From contig JAGYLT010000028.1 in NCBI GenBank assembly GCA_018400545.1, positions 1 to 14,393 of the forward strand: 14,393 bases of DNA, given 5' to 3'. The notes beneath the pieces were generated by a model, which saw nothing but the letters and a program-made list of their open reading frames with translations, made no database searches and was not told the origin of the DNA. Source of the DNA: Bacteroidales bacterium (GTDB taxonomy: Bacteria; Bacteroidota; Bacteroidia; Bacteroidales; 4484-276). Shown here piece by piece: positions 8,566 to 14,393 of the stretch (the first letter of the stretch is position 1; the number at the start of each line of letters is the position of its first letter). Made by a program: the position numbers and the translations under genes.

Positions 8566-9617
8566 TTACATATCAATGGAAACGTTTCCAAAGGAACTTT
8601 CGATTTTTACGGTGGACTTTGGGTACCGCTGCCAAATGTACCGCGATAATATTTTCGGTAGGCTCAATAATGCGTTCCGAGAGTTCGCCTGACCACCCGG
8701 ATATTCCAGATCACAAAACTCCATGTTTGCTTCAAGGCTGAAGGAGACATCACTTTCGAAGTTGAGCGTTGATGATCAAAACTATTTACCACACTAATTT
8801 TGGAAAACTCAGCGGAAATTCGATGGACTTTCAGACTGCCATATTCAGTATCTGCTTCCATCATCCTGCCAAGGTAGCTGATCTTAAATTCTGAAAAATT
8901 TGAAGAAAGATCAACCTCATCCACGCGATCAACAGTTACATTACCACCTTCATTTTCGATCTCAAGGTTGCGTACTCCGGCAATCGAAACCGTTGAATAT
9001 TCTGATTCTATGCTCAATTCCGAAGCTTCGCCAATGGTGGCCGTTGAATAAGCAATCTCAACATCGGCTGATCCGATTTGGTCGATACGGGCTTCTCCAA
9101 AACTCACTTCCACATCATTGTTATCGGAAGCCAGCGATCCAATTTCAATTGATCCGTACTGGATACTGATGGATGATTGGCCTGAAACTTTTTCTATGTA
9201 GGCATTTCCAAACTGATGGTCAATTTCCAGCCTCACCGACTCCGGTATCATAATTTCGATGTTGATGGTCAGGTTGTTTTTGCCGTTGTTAAATATTTTT
9301 TCGTTAAAATCGCTTTCCACACGAACCTCATTTCGGTTGCCTTCCAGTTTAATGCTTACTTTATCGATTATTTTGTTTGCTTTCTCCACGCTGGTTGCAT
9401 TCACCGAAGCGATAACTTTTACCGATATGGCTTTTTGGTCCCAGTTTGTGCATTTCAGTTTACCAAATTTATGTTCCACCGAAAGCAAAGCATTGCTGTT
9501 TACATCAAATTTTTGTTGTGCGAGTGTTCGTTCCACCTCATCGGCTTGAGCAAAACTTACCTGAAGCAGTAGCAGCGCCAGGGTGAAAATTCCTGTGATC
9601 ATTTTTATCATTTTCAT
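8566..9617 (-). CDS. Exported DUF4097-like beta-repeat protein, C-terminus frame-disrupted
   Basis: The ATG at 9617 opens a signal peptide (about residues 1-25, ending SFAQA), then repeating beta-strand sequence (FGKLKCTNWDQKAISVKV, HQFGNAYIEKV, IQYGSIEIGSL, SFGEARIDQI) like DUF4097/GIN-type adhesin-like proteins. The uninterrupted frame runs to a TGA at 8664, but its last 43 or so residues are atypical. Continuation in other frames is clear: FESDVSFSLEANMEF, then ELSERIIEPTENIIAVH, then FGSGTQSPP, then VKIESSFGNVSIDM and TAA at 8568-8566. Four single-base losses account for it, near 8763, 8689, 8635 and 8613, each in or beside a short homopolymer. The corrected gene has about 350 codons and ends 24 bases before the next ATG, as expected in this tightly spaced operon. 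It lies 13 bases after the putative anti-sigma gene. Confidence 0.8.
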
Positions 9618-9630
9618 AATGGAAATAGGT

Positions 9631-10215
9631 TTATGGATTTGTGTTCATTTTTAATTCCAGATTCCGGATTTCTGAATTCGCTGTGGCTTCATCAACCTGT
9701 TTCAGGATGTTGTCCATAATCTCGGCTTTCTTGCGCTTGTTGTTGATAAGTGCAGCTTTTAGCCTTTTGTTATCCGGATATTTTGCATATTCTTTTTCGA
9801 TTTCAGCGAGGCTGGCATCCAGTTCCTGAAGTTTCTTTTGGGCTATTTGTTTTATTCGCGATGCTTCGGTGCTGTTTGGCGCGATCTCGTCAATCTGTTC
9901 AATTTTTTGTGCCGAAAGCGCGTCATAGTAGGCAAATACATTTTCGATTTCTGTTCCCAGACTAATCTCGGTAACCTGGTTTAGCATGCTGCCATCCAAA
10001 TCATCCACCGAGATGTTTCTCAGAACAAAATATCCCGAAATCAGCACAGCTAAAACGGCGGCAATCTTAAGGATACCCGGCCACCGGTCGGCCTTGATCT
10101 GCTCCTTCTGAACCTTGTCAAGCCGGTTGGTAAACCGCTTTTTGTGGCCTTCGGGTATTGGCTGGTCATCAAAAAAATCGCTGTTGTCTTTTATTTTTTT
10201 ATCGAGAAACGACAT
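9631..10215 (-). CDS. Putative membrane-anchored anti-sigma factor
   Basis: A 194-residue single-pass membrane protein: cytoplasmic N-terminus of about 45 residues (DFFDDQPIPEGHKKRFTNRLD), one membrane segment at about 47-66, and a helical, charged periplasmic part (about 110-185, likely coiled coil). The short N-terminal motif (FFDD..P.GH..RF..RL) resembles proteins encoded next to ECF sigma factors in Bacteroidota. No zinc-binding HxxxCxxC motif is present. It starts 24 bases after the sigma gene. The role as anti-sigma factor rests on topology and position; it could instead be an unrelated envelope protein. Confidence 0.75.
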   Translation of the reverse strand: MSFLDKKIKDNSDFFDDQPIPEGHKKRFTNRLDKVQKEQIKADRWPGILKIAAVLAVLISGYFVLRNISVDDLDGSMLNQVTEISLGTEIENVFAYYDALSAQKIEQIDEIAPNSTEASRIKQIAQKKLQELDASLAEIEKEYAKYPDNKRLKAALINNKRKKAEIMDNILKQVDEATANSEIRNLELKMNTNP

Positions 10216-10239
10216 GGTCGGGTTTGTTGATAATATTTG

Positions 10240-10815
10240 TTATTGTTGTTCTTCTCTTGTGTTCATTATAATGCTCAGCAGTTTTTGCTTGGCCCTGGAA
10301 AAGCGTGTGCGCACATTTCCATAGCTGGTGTTTAAAATTCCGGCAATCTCTTCATGATCGTAACCTTCCAAAAGGTTGAGAGAAAGTACCATTCGGTAGT
10401 TTTCCGGTAGCTTTTTCATGCCCGATCGGATCTCTTCGAGCCTGCAGAAAAGATTTTCTGAGTAAGCTTTGTCATCCGCTGCGTCATCCGGCAGATCAGT
10501 TTCTGCATTGTCAAGGCTGGTGGTAGGTTTTTGCTTTCGCAAATAGTTGATGGAGTTGTTAATGACAATGCGTTTCAACCACGATCCAAAAGAGCCTTCA
10601 CCCCTAAAAAAATGCAACTTTTCAAATGCTTCAATGAACGATTCCTGCATGATGTCTTCGGCTTCAGCCGGGTTCTTTACGATCCGGTAGCTGGTGTTGA
10701 ACATGGCATGGCTATAAAGGTCGTAGATTTTTTCCATGGCCTGCCTGTCTTTCATCCTGCACGCATCAATCAAATCGGCATGCTCTATTTTACTACCAGT
10801 TTCGAATTTCATCAT
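10240..10815 (-). CDS. ECF-type RNA polymerase sigma factor (sigma-70 family)
   Basis: About 191 residues, normal for the ECF group. Region 2 spans about residues 20-90 (IYDLYSHAMFNTSYRIV, AEDIMQESFIEAFEKL, FGSWLKRIVINNSINYLRKQ). Region 4 spans about 130-185 with a helix-turn-helix (LPENYRMVLSLNLLEGYDHEEIAGILNTSYGNVRTRFSRAKQKL). There is no region 1.1 or 3. I chose the ATG at 10815 (next ATG at 10812); a GTG at 10824 would add three residues. It directs core RNA polymerase to a regulon that probably includes its own operon. Promoter at 10878-10910. First gene of the five-gene unit running to 6941. Confidence 0.93.
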   Translation of the reverse strand: MMKFETGSKIEHADLIDACRMKDRQAMEKIYDLYSHAMFNTSYRIVKNPAEAEDIMQESFIEAFEKLHFFRGEGSFGSWLKRIVINNSINYLRKQKPTTSLDNAETDLPDDAADDKAYSENLFCRLEEIRSGMKKLPENYRMVLSLNLLEGYDHEEIAGILNTSYGNVRTRFSRAKQKLLSIIMNTREEQQ

Positions 10816-10877
10816 GATTTTCACCTAAGTGACACACATCATTTTAAATTGTTACAATTGCTGCGAAATTTTTTGGG

Positions 10878-10910
10878 TAAAGATAGGATAGGGGAGGTAT
10901 AAAAACAAAA
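10878..10910 (-). promoter_or_regulatory. Promoter of the ECF sigma operon
   Basis: On the minus strand TTTTG (10906-10910) is followed by TATCTTTA (10878-10885), one base from TAnnTTTG. The gap from TTG to the -7 element is 20 bases. The expected start near 10871 gives a leader of about 50 nt. The -33 element is part of the U-tract of the upstream RNA's terminator. The match is to the housekeeping consensus, not to an obvious ECF-type site. Confidence 0.55.
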
Positions 10911-10940
10911 CGGGAACCCAATCTTTCGATTAAGTTCCCG
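10901..10940 (-). terminator. Intrinsic terminator of the structured RNA
   Basis: On the minus strand 10940-10911 folds into an uninterrupted 13-bp stem (CGGGAAC, two U-G pairs, AAUC) capped by a GAAA tetraloop. It is followed directly by UUUUGUUUUU (10910-10901). The two U-G pairs become C-A mismatches on the plus strand, and the loop is GNRA only on the minus strand, so the transcript is leftward. Confidence 0.9.
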
Positions 10941-11484
10941 TTCGCTTCGGAGTCACCATAGTGGCTCTTCCACGCCAAGTTACAGTTATTATGGTTGTTC
11001 GTTCCGGGTTTCCCTTGCGGGATGCCCTTTCCCGAACCTGATCCGGTTGTAACCCCGTTGCCGGTTTTACAGGTCCGAATCGCTGTTTGTTAGCGGGCTT
11101 TCAGTATGTTGGTTCCGTAGAACCTCCCTGATTGCCCTGATACCGTTGCAATGCCTTGCGGTGTTGCTTGCCTTTCCTTGCGGTCAGGCCTTTGCGGTAT
11201 CCTGGTTCCCTGGAAGCGTCACATGTTTCCTGTACACGGGGTACTTTCCGCATTTGACGTCCCTGATGAAAACTTCCTTGCGGATGTTCAGGCTGTTACA
11301 CCTGACCGTCGATCCGAAGATCGGGGGCTTCATCGGGCAAACTCTCAAAGAACTGGTGAACCTTCCGGCCGGCAACCTAATGCCTTTCCTTTTTGTTCAC
11401 CCCGGGAGTTCCGAATTTGTTGTTGCCAACATTTTCTTTCTTCCCGCCGGCTTTCCAAAACAAACCTTTTATCTCTCGCTTGGT
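10901..11484 (-). ncRNA. Large structured noncoding RNA of unknown family (about 580 nt)
   Basis: Promoter at 11489-11520 and terminator at 10901-10940 bound a leftward transcript with no convincing ORF. Hairpins with GCAA tetraloops: 11418-11431 (UGUUG/CAACA), 11271-11288 (AAC/GUU outside, UCC/GGA inside), 11170-11189 (GCCU/AGGC, CC/GG), 11148-11167 (GCAA/UUGC, CC/GG), 11049-11070 (GUAA/UUAC, CCG/CGG) and 11006-11027 (GGG/CCC, CCC/GGG). UNCG-capped hairpins: 11310-11323 (CGAUC/GAUCG, UUCG) and 11111-11124 (GGUUC/GAACC, UACG). Other stems: 11288-11305, 11081-11095 and 11371-11384; helix 11217-11221 with 11255-11259 enclosing GUAC/GUAC; 11355-11361 with 11395-11401 (GGUGAAC/GUUCACC). A 7-bp stem, 11195-11201 with 11139-11145, closes a three-way junction. 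The hairpin at 10950-10967 pairs slightly better on the plus strand. I see no hallmarks of tmRNA, RNase P RNA, 6S RNA or group II domain V. Length and folds suggest a large ornate RNA; function unknown. Confidence 0.8.
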
Positions 11485-11488
11485 GAGA

Positions 11489-11520
11489 CAAATATAGGTG
11501 CATCCGCCGGCGGAAAGCAA
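11489..11520 (-). promoter_or_regulatory. Promoter of the structured RNA, with palindromic spacer
   Basis: On the minus strand TTG (11518-11520) is followed after 21 bases by TATATTTG (11489-11496), a perfect -7 element. The expected start is near 11484. The spacer contains CCGCCGGCGG (11504-11513), a perfect 10-bp palindrome placed where a repressor could act. CCGCCGGC occurs again at 11444-11451 inside the transcribed region. Confidence 0.65.
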
Positions 11521-11560
11521 GTTTTTTATGGCTTCGAAATTCACAAGATATTAAGGGGTT

Positions 11561-11660
11561 TTATCAACAATTGTTAATAACCTCTGAGGGTTCTATAAAT
11601 AAAGATATGCAGGGCTTTTTGCCGATTTACCGGGTGAACAATTTGTTAATAACCCTCGAG
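11561..11660. repeat. AT-rich near-palindrome and imperfect direct repeat
   Basis: TTATCAACAATTGTTAATAA (11561-11580) is a 20-base palindrome with one mismatched pair. Its right half, AACAATTGTTAATAACC followed by TCTGAG, recurs at 11637-11660 as AACAATTTGTTAATAACC followed by CTCGAG, with small indels. The second copy overlaps the last codons of the methyltransferase gene. Between them is AT-rich DNA with a weak GGC/GCC hairpin. It could be an operator, a scar of an insertion, or part of the methyltransferase 3' end; there is no U-tract for an intrinsic terminator. Confidence 0.45.
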
Positions 11661-12827
11661 CAGGCGTTCAAGATAATGATAATCAATGCCAAATAATCTT
11701 TTTAGTTCCGCAATACGGAAAGATATTTTGTCCTTATCAACATTTTGACCTGATTTAACGCCAATAATCATCACATTTTTTGGCGTGTGTTCAGTAGAAA
11801 TAAATTCAAGACTTTTGATATTATACCCGAATTTTTCCAGGATCAGACCGCGAATTCCGTCGGTGAGCAACTCGGCCTGGCGTTCCAAGTATATGCCATG
11901 CTTGAATATGGGCTGAAGTTCCGGCCCCGGACTCATGGATTTCCTGACCTGTTTGTGGCAACATGGCGCTACAATAATGCATTTTGCATTGGCTTTGATG
12001 CCCTTAAAAATGGCGTCGTCGGTGGCGGTATCGCAGGCATGGAGTGCAATGAGCAAGTCGGTGGCCGGCAGGTTGTATTCCCCGATGTTTGACTTTTCAA
12101 AATTTAAACCATCGAAAGATGAAGCTTCGGCAATGCGGTTGCATTTTTTTACCAGGTCCTCCCGGAGTTCAATGCCTGTGATTTTAGCTGGATATTTCAG
12201 GGAATTGGTTAGATAATCATAAAGCGCAAACGTGAGATAGCCTTTACCCGATCCCATGTCCACAATCCTGAATTCATTTTTTGGTGGTGTCTCGGGAAGT
12301 ACGGAACTGATGATTTCGATGAATTTGTTGATTTGCCTGAATTTGCTGTTCATGGCAGGAATAACCCGGAATTGCTGATCTGTGATTCCCAGGCTGGTCA
12401 GGTATTTTTTTCCATCGGGAGCGATCAGCCGCTGCTTGATTCTGTCGTGAAACAGAGGTTCAAGAACCGGGGTGGAAGGTTTCATGGATTTGAGTGTGGC
12501 TTTGCCCTTTTTGCTGATGATGAGTTGCACATCTTTTTCGGTGCTGAACAGGTTGGCCTGAAGAAATTTTTCCAGGAGCAGAGATTCAACAATTCCCGGT
12601 ATTTCCTGAGGCATATGGTTTTTGGTGATGTCATTGGTTGGGTACCGGTAGGTGAATGAAAGCATTTTTTTGCCGGTAATAACCACCGGCCTGAAGGTGA
12701 CCTTTTGAATATCCTGGCTTTTTCTAATCATCTTTCCCAGGGTGCATTTCTGGAATGTACCTTTCCCGATTGCACTGGCGAGAATTTCCAGGAACGTTTT
12801 AATTTCGTTTGATCTTGTTTTTTCCAT
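11646..12827 (-). CDS. Class I SAM-dependent methyltransferase (METTL25/RRNAD1-like domain)
   Basis: A 393-residue protein. An N-terminal region of about 150 residues has no motif I recognise. The Rossmann-fold methyltransferase domain follows: motif I VDMGSGKG at 189-196, acidic E220 in TGIELRED, LIALHACDTATDDAI at about 259-273, and VAPCCHKQVR at about 287-295. The HACDTATD and PCCH signatures match the group containing eukaryotic METTL25, RRNAD1 and the GSTCD methyltransferase domain. The substrate of bacterial members is not clear from sequence. The ATG at 12827 lies just after a TAnnTTTG element and is divergent from the membrane protein gene. It is a single-gene unit; its 3' end lies in the repeat upstream of the structured RNA. 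Confidence 0.88.
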   Translation of the reverse strand: MEKTRSNEIKTFLEILASAIGKGTFQKCTLGKMIRKSQDIQKVTFRPVVITGKKMLSFTYRYPTNDITKNHMPQEIPGIVESLLLEKFLQANLFSTEKDVQLIISKKGKATLKSMKPSTPVLEPLFHDRIKQRLIAPDGKKYLTSLGITDQQFRVIPAMNSKFRQINKFIEIISSVLPETPPKNEFRIVDMGSGKGYLTFALYDYLTNSLKYPAKITGIELREDLVKKCNRIAEASSFDGLNFEKSNIGEYNLPATDLLIALHACDTATDDAIFKGIKANAKCIIVAPCCHKQVRKSMSPGPELQPIFKHGIYLERQAELLTDGIRGLILEKFGYNIKSLEFISTEHTPKNVMIIGVKSGQNVDKDKISFRIAELKRLFGIDYHYLERLLEGY

Positions 12828-12839
12828 GATTTACGCCTG

Positions 12840-12873
12840 CAAAACTAACCATAATCATAATCCATTAATTTTG
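12840..12873. promoter_or_regulatory. Divergent promoters for the methyltransferase and GT-C genes
   Basis: Two perfect -7 elements face away from each other: TAGTTTTG on the minus strand (12840-12847) for the methyltransferase, and TAATTTTG on the plus strand (12866-12873) for the membrane protein. Neither has a clear TTG at the right distance, and the implied leaders are short (about 7 and 14 nt). Confidence 0.45.
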
Positions 12874-12892
12874 CTTTTTGAAATACCGGTAT

Positions 12893-14371
12893 ATGAAAAT
12901 CAGTGGCATTTTCCTGATATTAGTTTTACTTTTTCTGGCGCATTTGCCATTTTTGGCTGCCGACCCGGACAAAAGCGTTGATGTGCACACCCGCGGTGCC
13001 TGGACCGATGAAGGGCTTTATGCAGCGCAGATAAGGAATTTTTTAAATGATGGTGATTTTGGGATGGAAGAAAACACCACGTTTATCCGGGGGCCTATGT
13101 TTGATGTGATTCGTGTCCCGTTCTTTTTTGTGCTGGGGCCATCGCTGTGGCTTGCGAGGATGATTACCATTGCCGGTGTTTTACTGGGCCTGGCAATCCT
13201 GGCACTGAACCGGGAAACAAAACTGTTTGCTGTTTTTTTTATTCTGACCACATATTTACAATTCAGGATATTTCATTTTTCGCATTACGCCATGTCGGAG
13301 ATGCTGGCGGTTTCGGCAGTCCTGATCAGCTATGTATTCCTTTCAAAATTTTTTGCCACGCATAAAAGGAAATTTCTGTTCTTATCCGCACTCATGATTT
13401 TTGTGGCCTGGGGACTAAAAATTCAGTTTTTGTACCTGATGTTTTTGTTGCCGCTGATGGTGCTGGTTTTTGATCTGTTCAGATTTCTGGATCGGAAAAT
13501 CGGCCTGAAGCGTTATGTGCAGGATGTTTTGTGGGTTGCATTGTTCTCGGCTGGTTTTTTTCTGCTATACCTTATTATATGGTATCTGCCGAACAAGGAT
13601 TTTTACAACCTTATCATGTTTGAGCAGACTGATCGCAGATTTGAGTCCTGGGAGATTTTATATGGTACCATCGATTTTAATTTCTCATCCATCGTAATCG
13701 ATCAGTGTAACATCGTACTTTTGCTCGCCTTCCTGATAGCAATGGTGATTTTAATCCGGATTTTTCAAAAACAAGAAACCACCTTACCCAATCGTCTCAT
13801 CATCATTTTTGGAGCATTATGGCTCTTCATTGAACTGCATAAACTGGGTATGGTTTATCTTCCTCAAAGGTATTTGCTGAGCTTTTATGCATCAGCCGGT
13901 TTTTTTTCGTCATCTATTTTGTTCCAGGTATTTCAACAAAACCGCAAATTGAAAACTATTTTGGTTCTATCGCTTTCCGGTGCCGTTATGTTGAATGGTT
14001 GGTTCATTTTTAATTCGTATTCCGGCAGGACGTATGAATTACAAAAGGTAAACGAATATTTGCAGCAATACAATTGGGAAGGAAAAACCATTGCCGGGGT
14101 TTGGGCGCCGGCCGTGAGCTGGGGAACCAAAGCCCGGGTAATTCCGGTGTGGAAGGATTATCATGATCCGGATACTTTGTTCATCAGGCAAAAACCGGAA
14201 TTAATTCTTGAGGAACCCAATGAAGGGACTTCCGAAAATTTTTATCAGGAAAGTGGTATCGATTTATCAGGAAAGTCGGATTCGATTAAGGCTGTCAAAC
14301 TTTGGCGGTATGATGTGAACTTTTACTGGCTGGGTTATGAAAATGATTCCTCAATCAAAAAGCTGCAATAA
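12893..14371 (+). CDS. GT-C-type membrane glycosyltransferase-like protein (PMT/ArnT-like)
   Basis: A 492-residue polytopic membrane protein. Signal-anchor segment at about 3-22, then a periplasmic loop with the acidic pair D39-E40 in AWTDEGLYAAQIRNF, as in PMT/ArnT (GT39/GT83-like) enzymes that take sugars from polyprenyl-phosphate donors. About ten more hydrophobic segments follow to residue about 380. The C-terminal 110 or so residues are soluble (VWAPAVSWGTKARVIPVW, then an acidic stretch), probably periplasmic. I chose the ATG at 12893; the upstream in-frame TTG (12878) would sit at the predicted transcription start. It probably transfers a sugar to lipid or protein at the outer face of the inner membrane; substrate unknown. 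No partner gene is visible, as the window ends 22 bases after the stop. Confidence 0.8.
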   Translation: MKISGIFLILVLLFLAHLPFLAADPDKSVDVHTRGAWTDEGLYAAQIRNFLNDGDFGMEENTTFIRGPMFDVIRVPFFFVLGPSLWLARMITIAGVLLGLAILALNRETKLFAVFFILTTYLQFRIFHFSHYAMSEMLAVSAVLISYVFLSKFFATHKRKFLFLSALMIFVAWGLKIQFLYLMFLLPLMVLVFDLFRFLDRKIGLKRYVQDVLWVALFSAGFFLLYLIIWYLPNKDFYNLIMFEQTDRRFESWEILYGTIDFNFSSIVIDQCNIVLLLAFLIAMVILIRIFQKQETTLPNRLIIIFGALWLFIELHKLGMVYLPQRYLLSFYASAGFFSSSILFQVFQQNRKLKTILVLSLSGAVMLNGWFIFNSYSGRTYELQKVNEYLQQYNWEGKTIAGVWAPAVSWGTKARVIPVWKDYHDPDTLFIRQKPELILEEPNEGTSENFYQESGIDLSGKSDSIKAVKLWRYDVNFYWLGYENDSSIKKLQ

Positions 14372-14393
14372 CACCCAACTTGGACAAGCCAAA

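Noticed and set aside
8411..8765. Programmed frameshifting or a small insertion element as the cause of the broken frames.
   Set aside because: Seven separate -1 changes occur with no slippery-site hairpins, no inserted DNA and no terminal repeats; single-base losses explain all of them.
10901..11484. Identification of the RNA as tmRNA, RNase P RNA or a group II intron.
   Set aside because: I found no tRNA-like end or tag frame, no GAGGAAAGUCC/ACAGAAA core, no domain V and no reverse transcriptase gene.
11377..11544. A 55-codon leftward ORF from a GTG at 11544, with further open sequence in the same frame after its TAG.
   Set aside because: It starts upstream of the RNA promoter, which would lie inside it. 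Its sequence is explained by RNA stems and its lysine/glycine-rich translation matches no family I know.
11146..11577. A 143-codon rightward ORF, and a 111-codon one in another frame.
   Set aside because: Both are antisense to the structured RNA, rich in F, P, L and C in the manner of translated structured RNA, and lack an upstream promoter.
11561..11660. Possible replication origin, because of TTATCAACA-like sequences.
   Set aside because: There is no cluster of true DnaA boxes (TTATCCACA), no dnaA or other origin-linked gene, and only two AT-rich repeats.
12878..12892. TTG start for the GT-C-type protein.
   Set aside because: It coincides with the predicted transcription start; the ATG at 12893 fits better.

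Overview
The window looks like chromosomal DNA from a member of the Bacteroidota. The evidence is a Rho factor with the long charged insert typical of that phylum, DUF4293, GWxTD and GIN-domain (DUF2807) proteins, and repeated matches to the Bacteroidota promoter (-7 TAnnTTTG with a TTG/TTTG near -33). No phage genes, transposases, tRNAs, rRNAs or CRISPR arrays were seen. The species cannot be named from the sequence.

Layout. 1-1641 (-): rho, lacking only its last few codons beyond the left edge. 1642-2030: intergenic, with divergent promoters and a possible 34-residue ORF. 2031-2519 (+): DUF4293 membrane protein. 2522-3847 (-): a two-gene unit, a secreted protein with two TonB C-terminal domains followed by a YfcE-type phosphoesterase. 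4111-6758 (+): rmuC, then a GWxTD lipoprotein. 6889-6922: a terminator that can serve both strands. 6941-10815 (-): a five-gene operon of ECF sigma factor, membrane-anchored putative anti-sigma factor, DUF4097-like exported protein and two GIN-domain proteins. 10901 to about 11484 (-): a large structured RNA. 11646-12827 (-): a SAM-dependent methyltransferase. 12893-14371 (+): a GT-C-type membrane glycosyltransferase-like protein.

The most interesting item is the roughly 580-nt RNA between the sigma operon and the methyltransferase. It has its own promoter and a near-ideal intrinsic terminator. Between them lie at least six hairpins capped by GCAA tetraloops, two capped by UNCG tetraloops, a closed three-way junction, and long-range helices. 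No convincing protein is encoded there, and I could not assign it to a known RNA family. Its terminator U-tract overlaps the -33 element of the ECF sigma operon.

The ECF operon probably forms a cell-envelope regulatory unit: sigma and anti-sigma control exported beta-rich proteins with GSGD- and SGAS-type repeats. Two of these genes carry seven apparent single-base deletions within 8411-8765. Every deletion sits in or beside a short homopolymer, and the sense of the protein is kept on each side. This looks more like a local sequencing or assembly error than gene decay.
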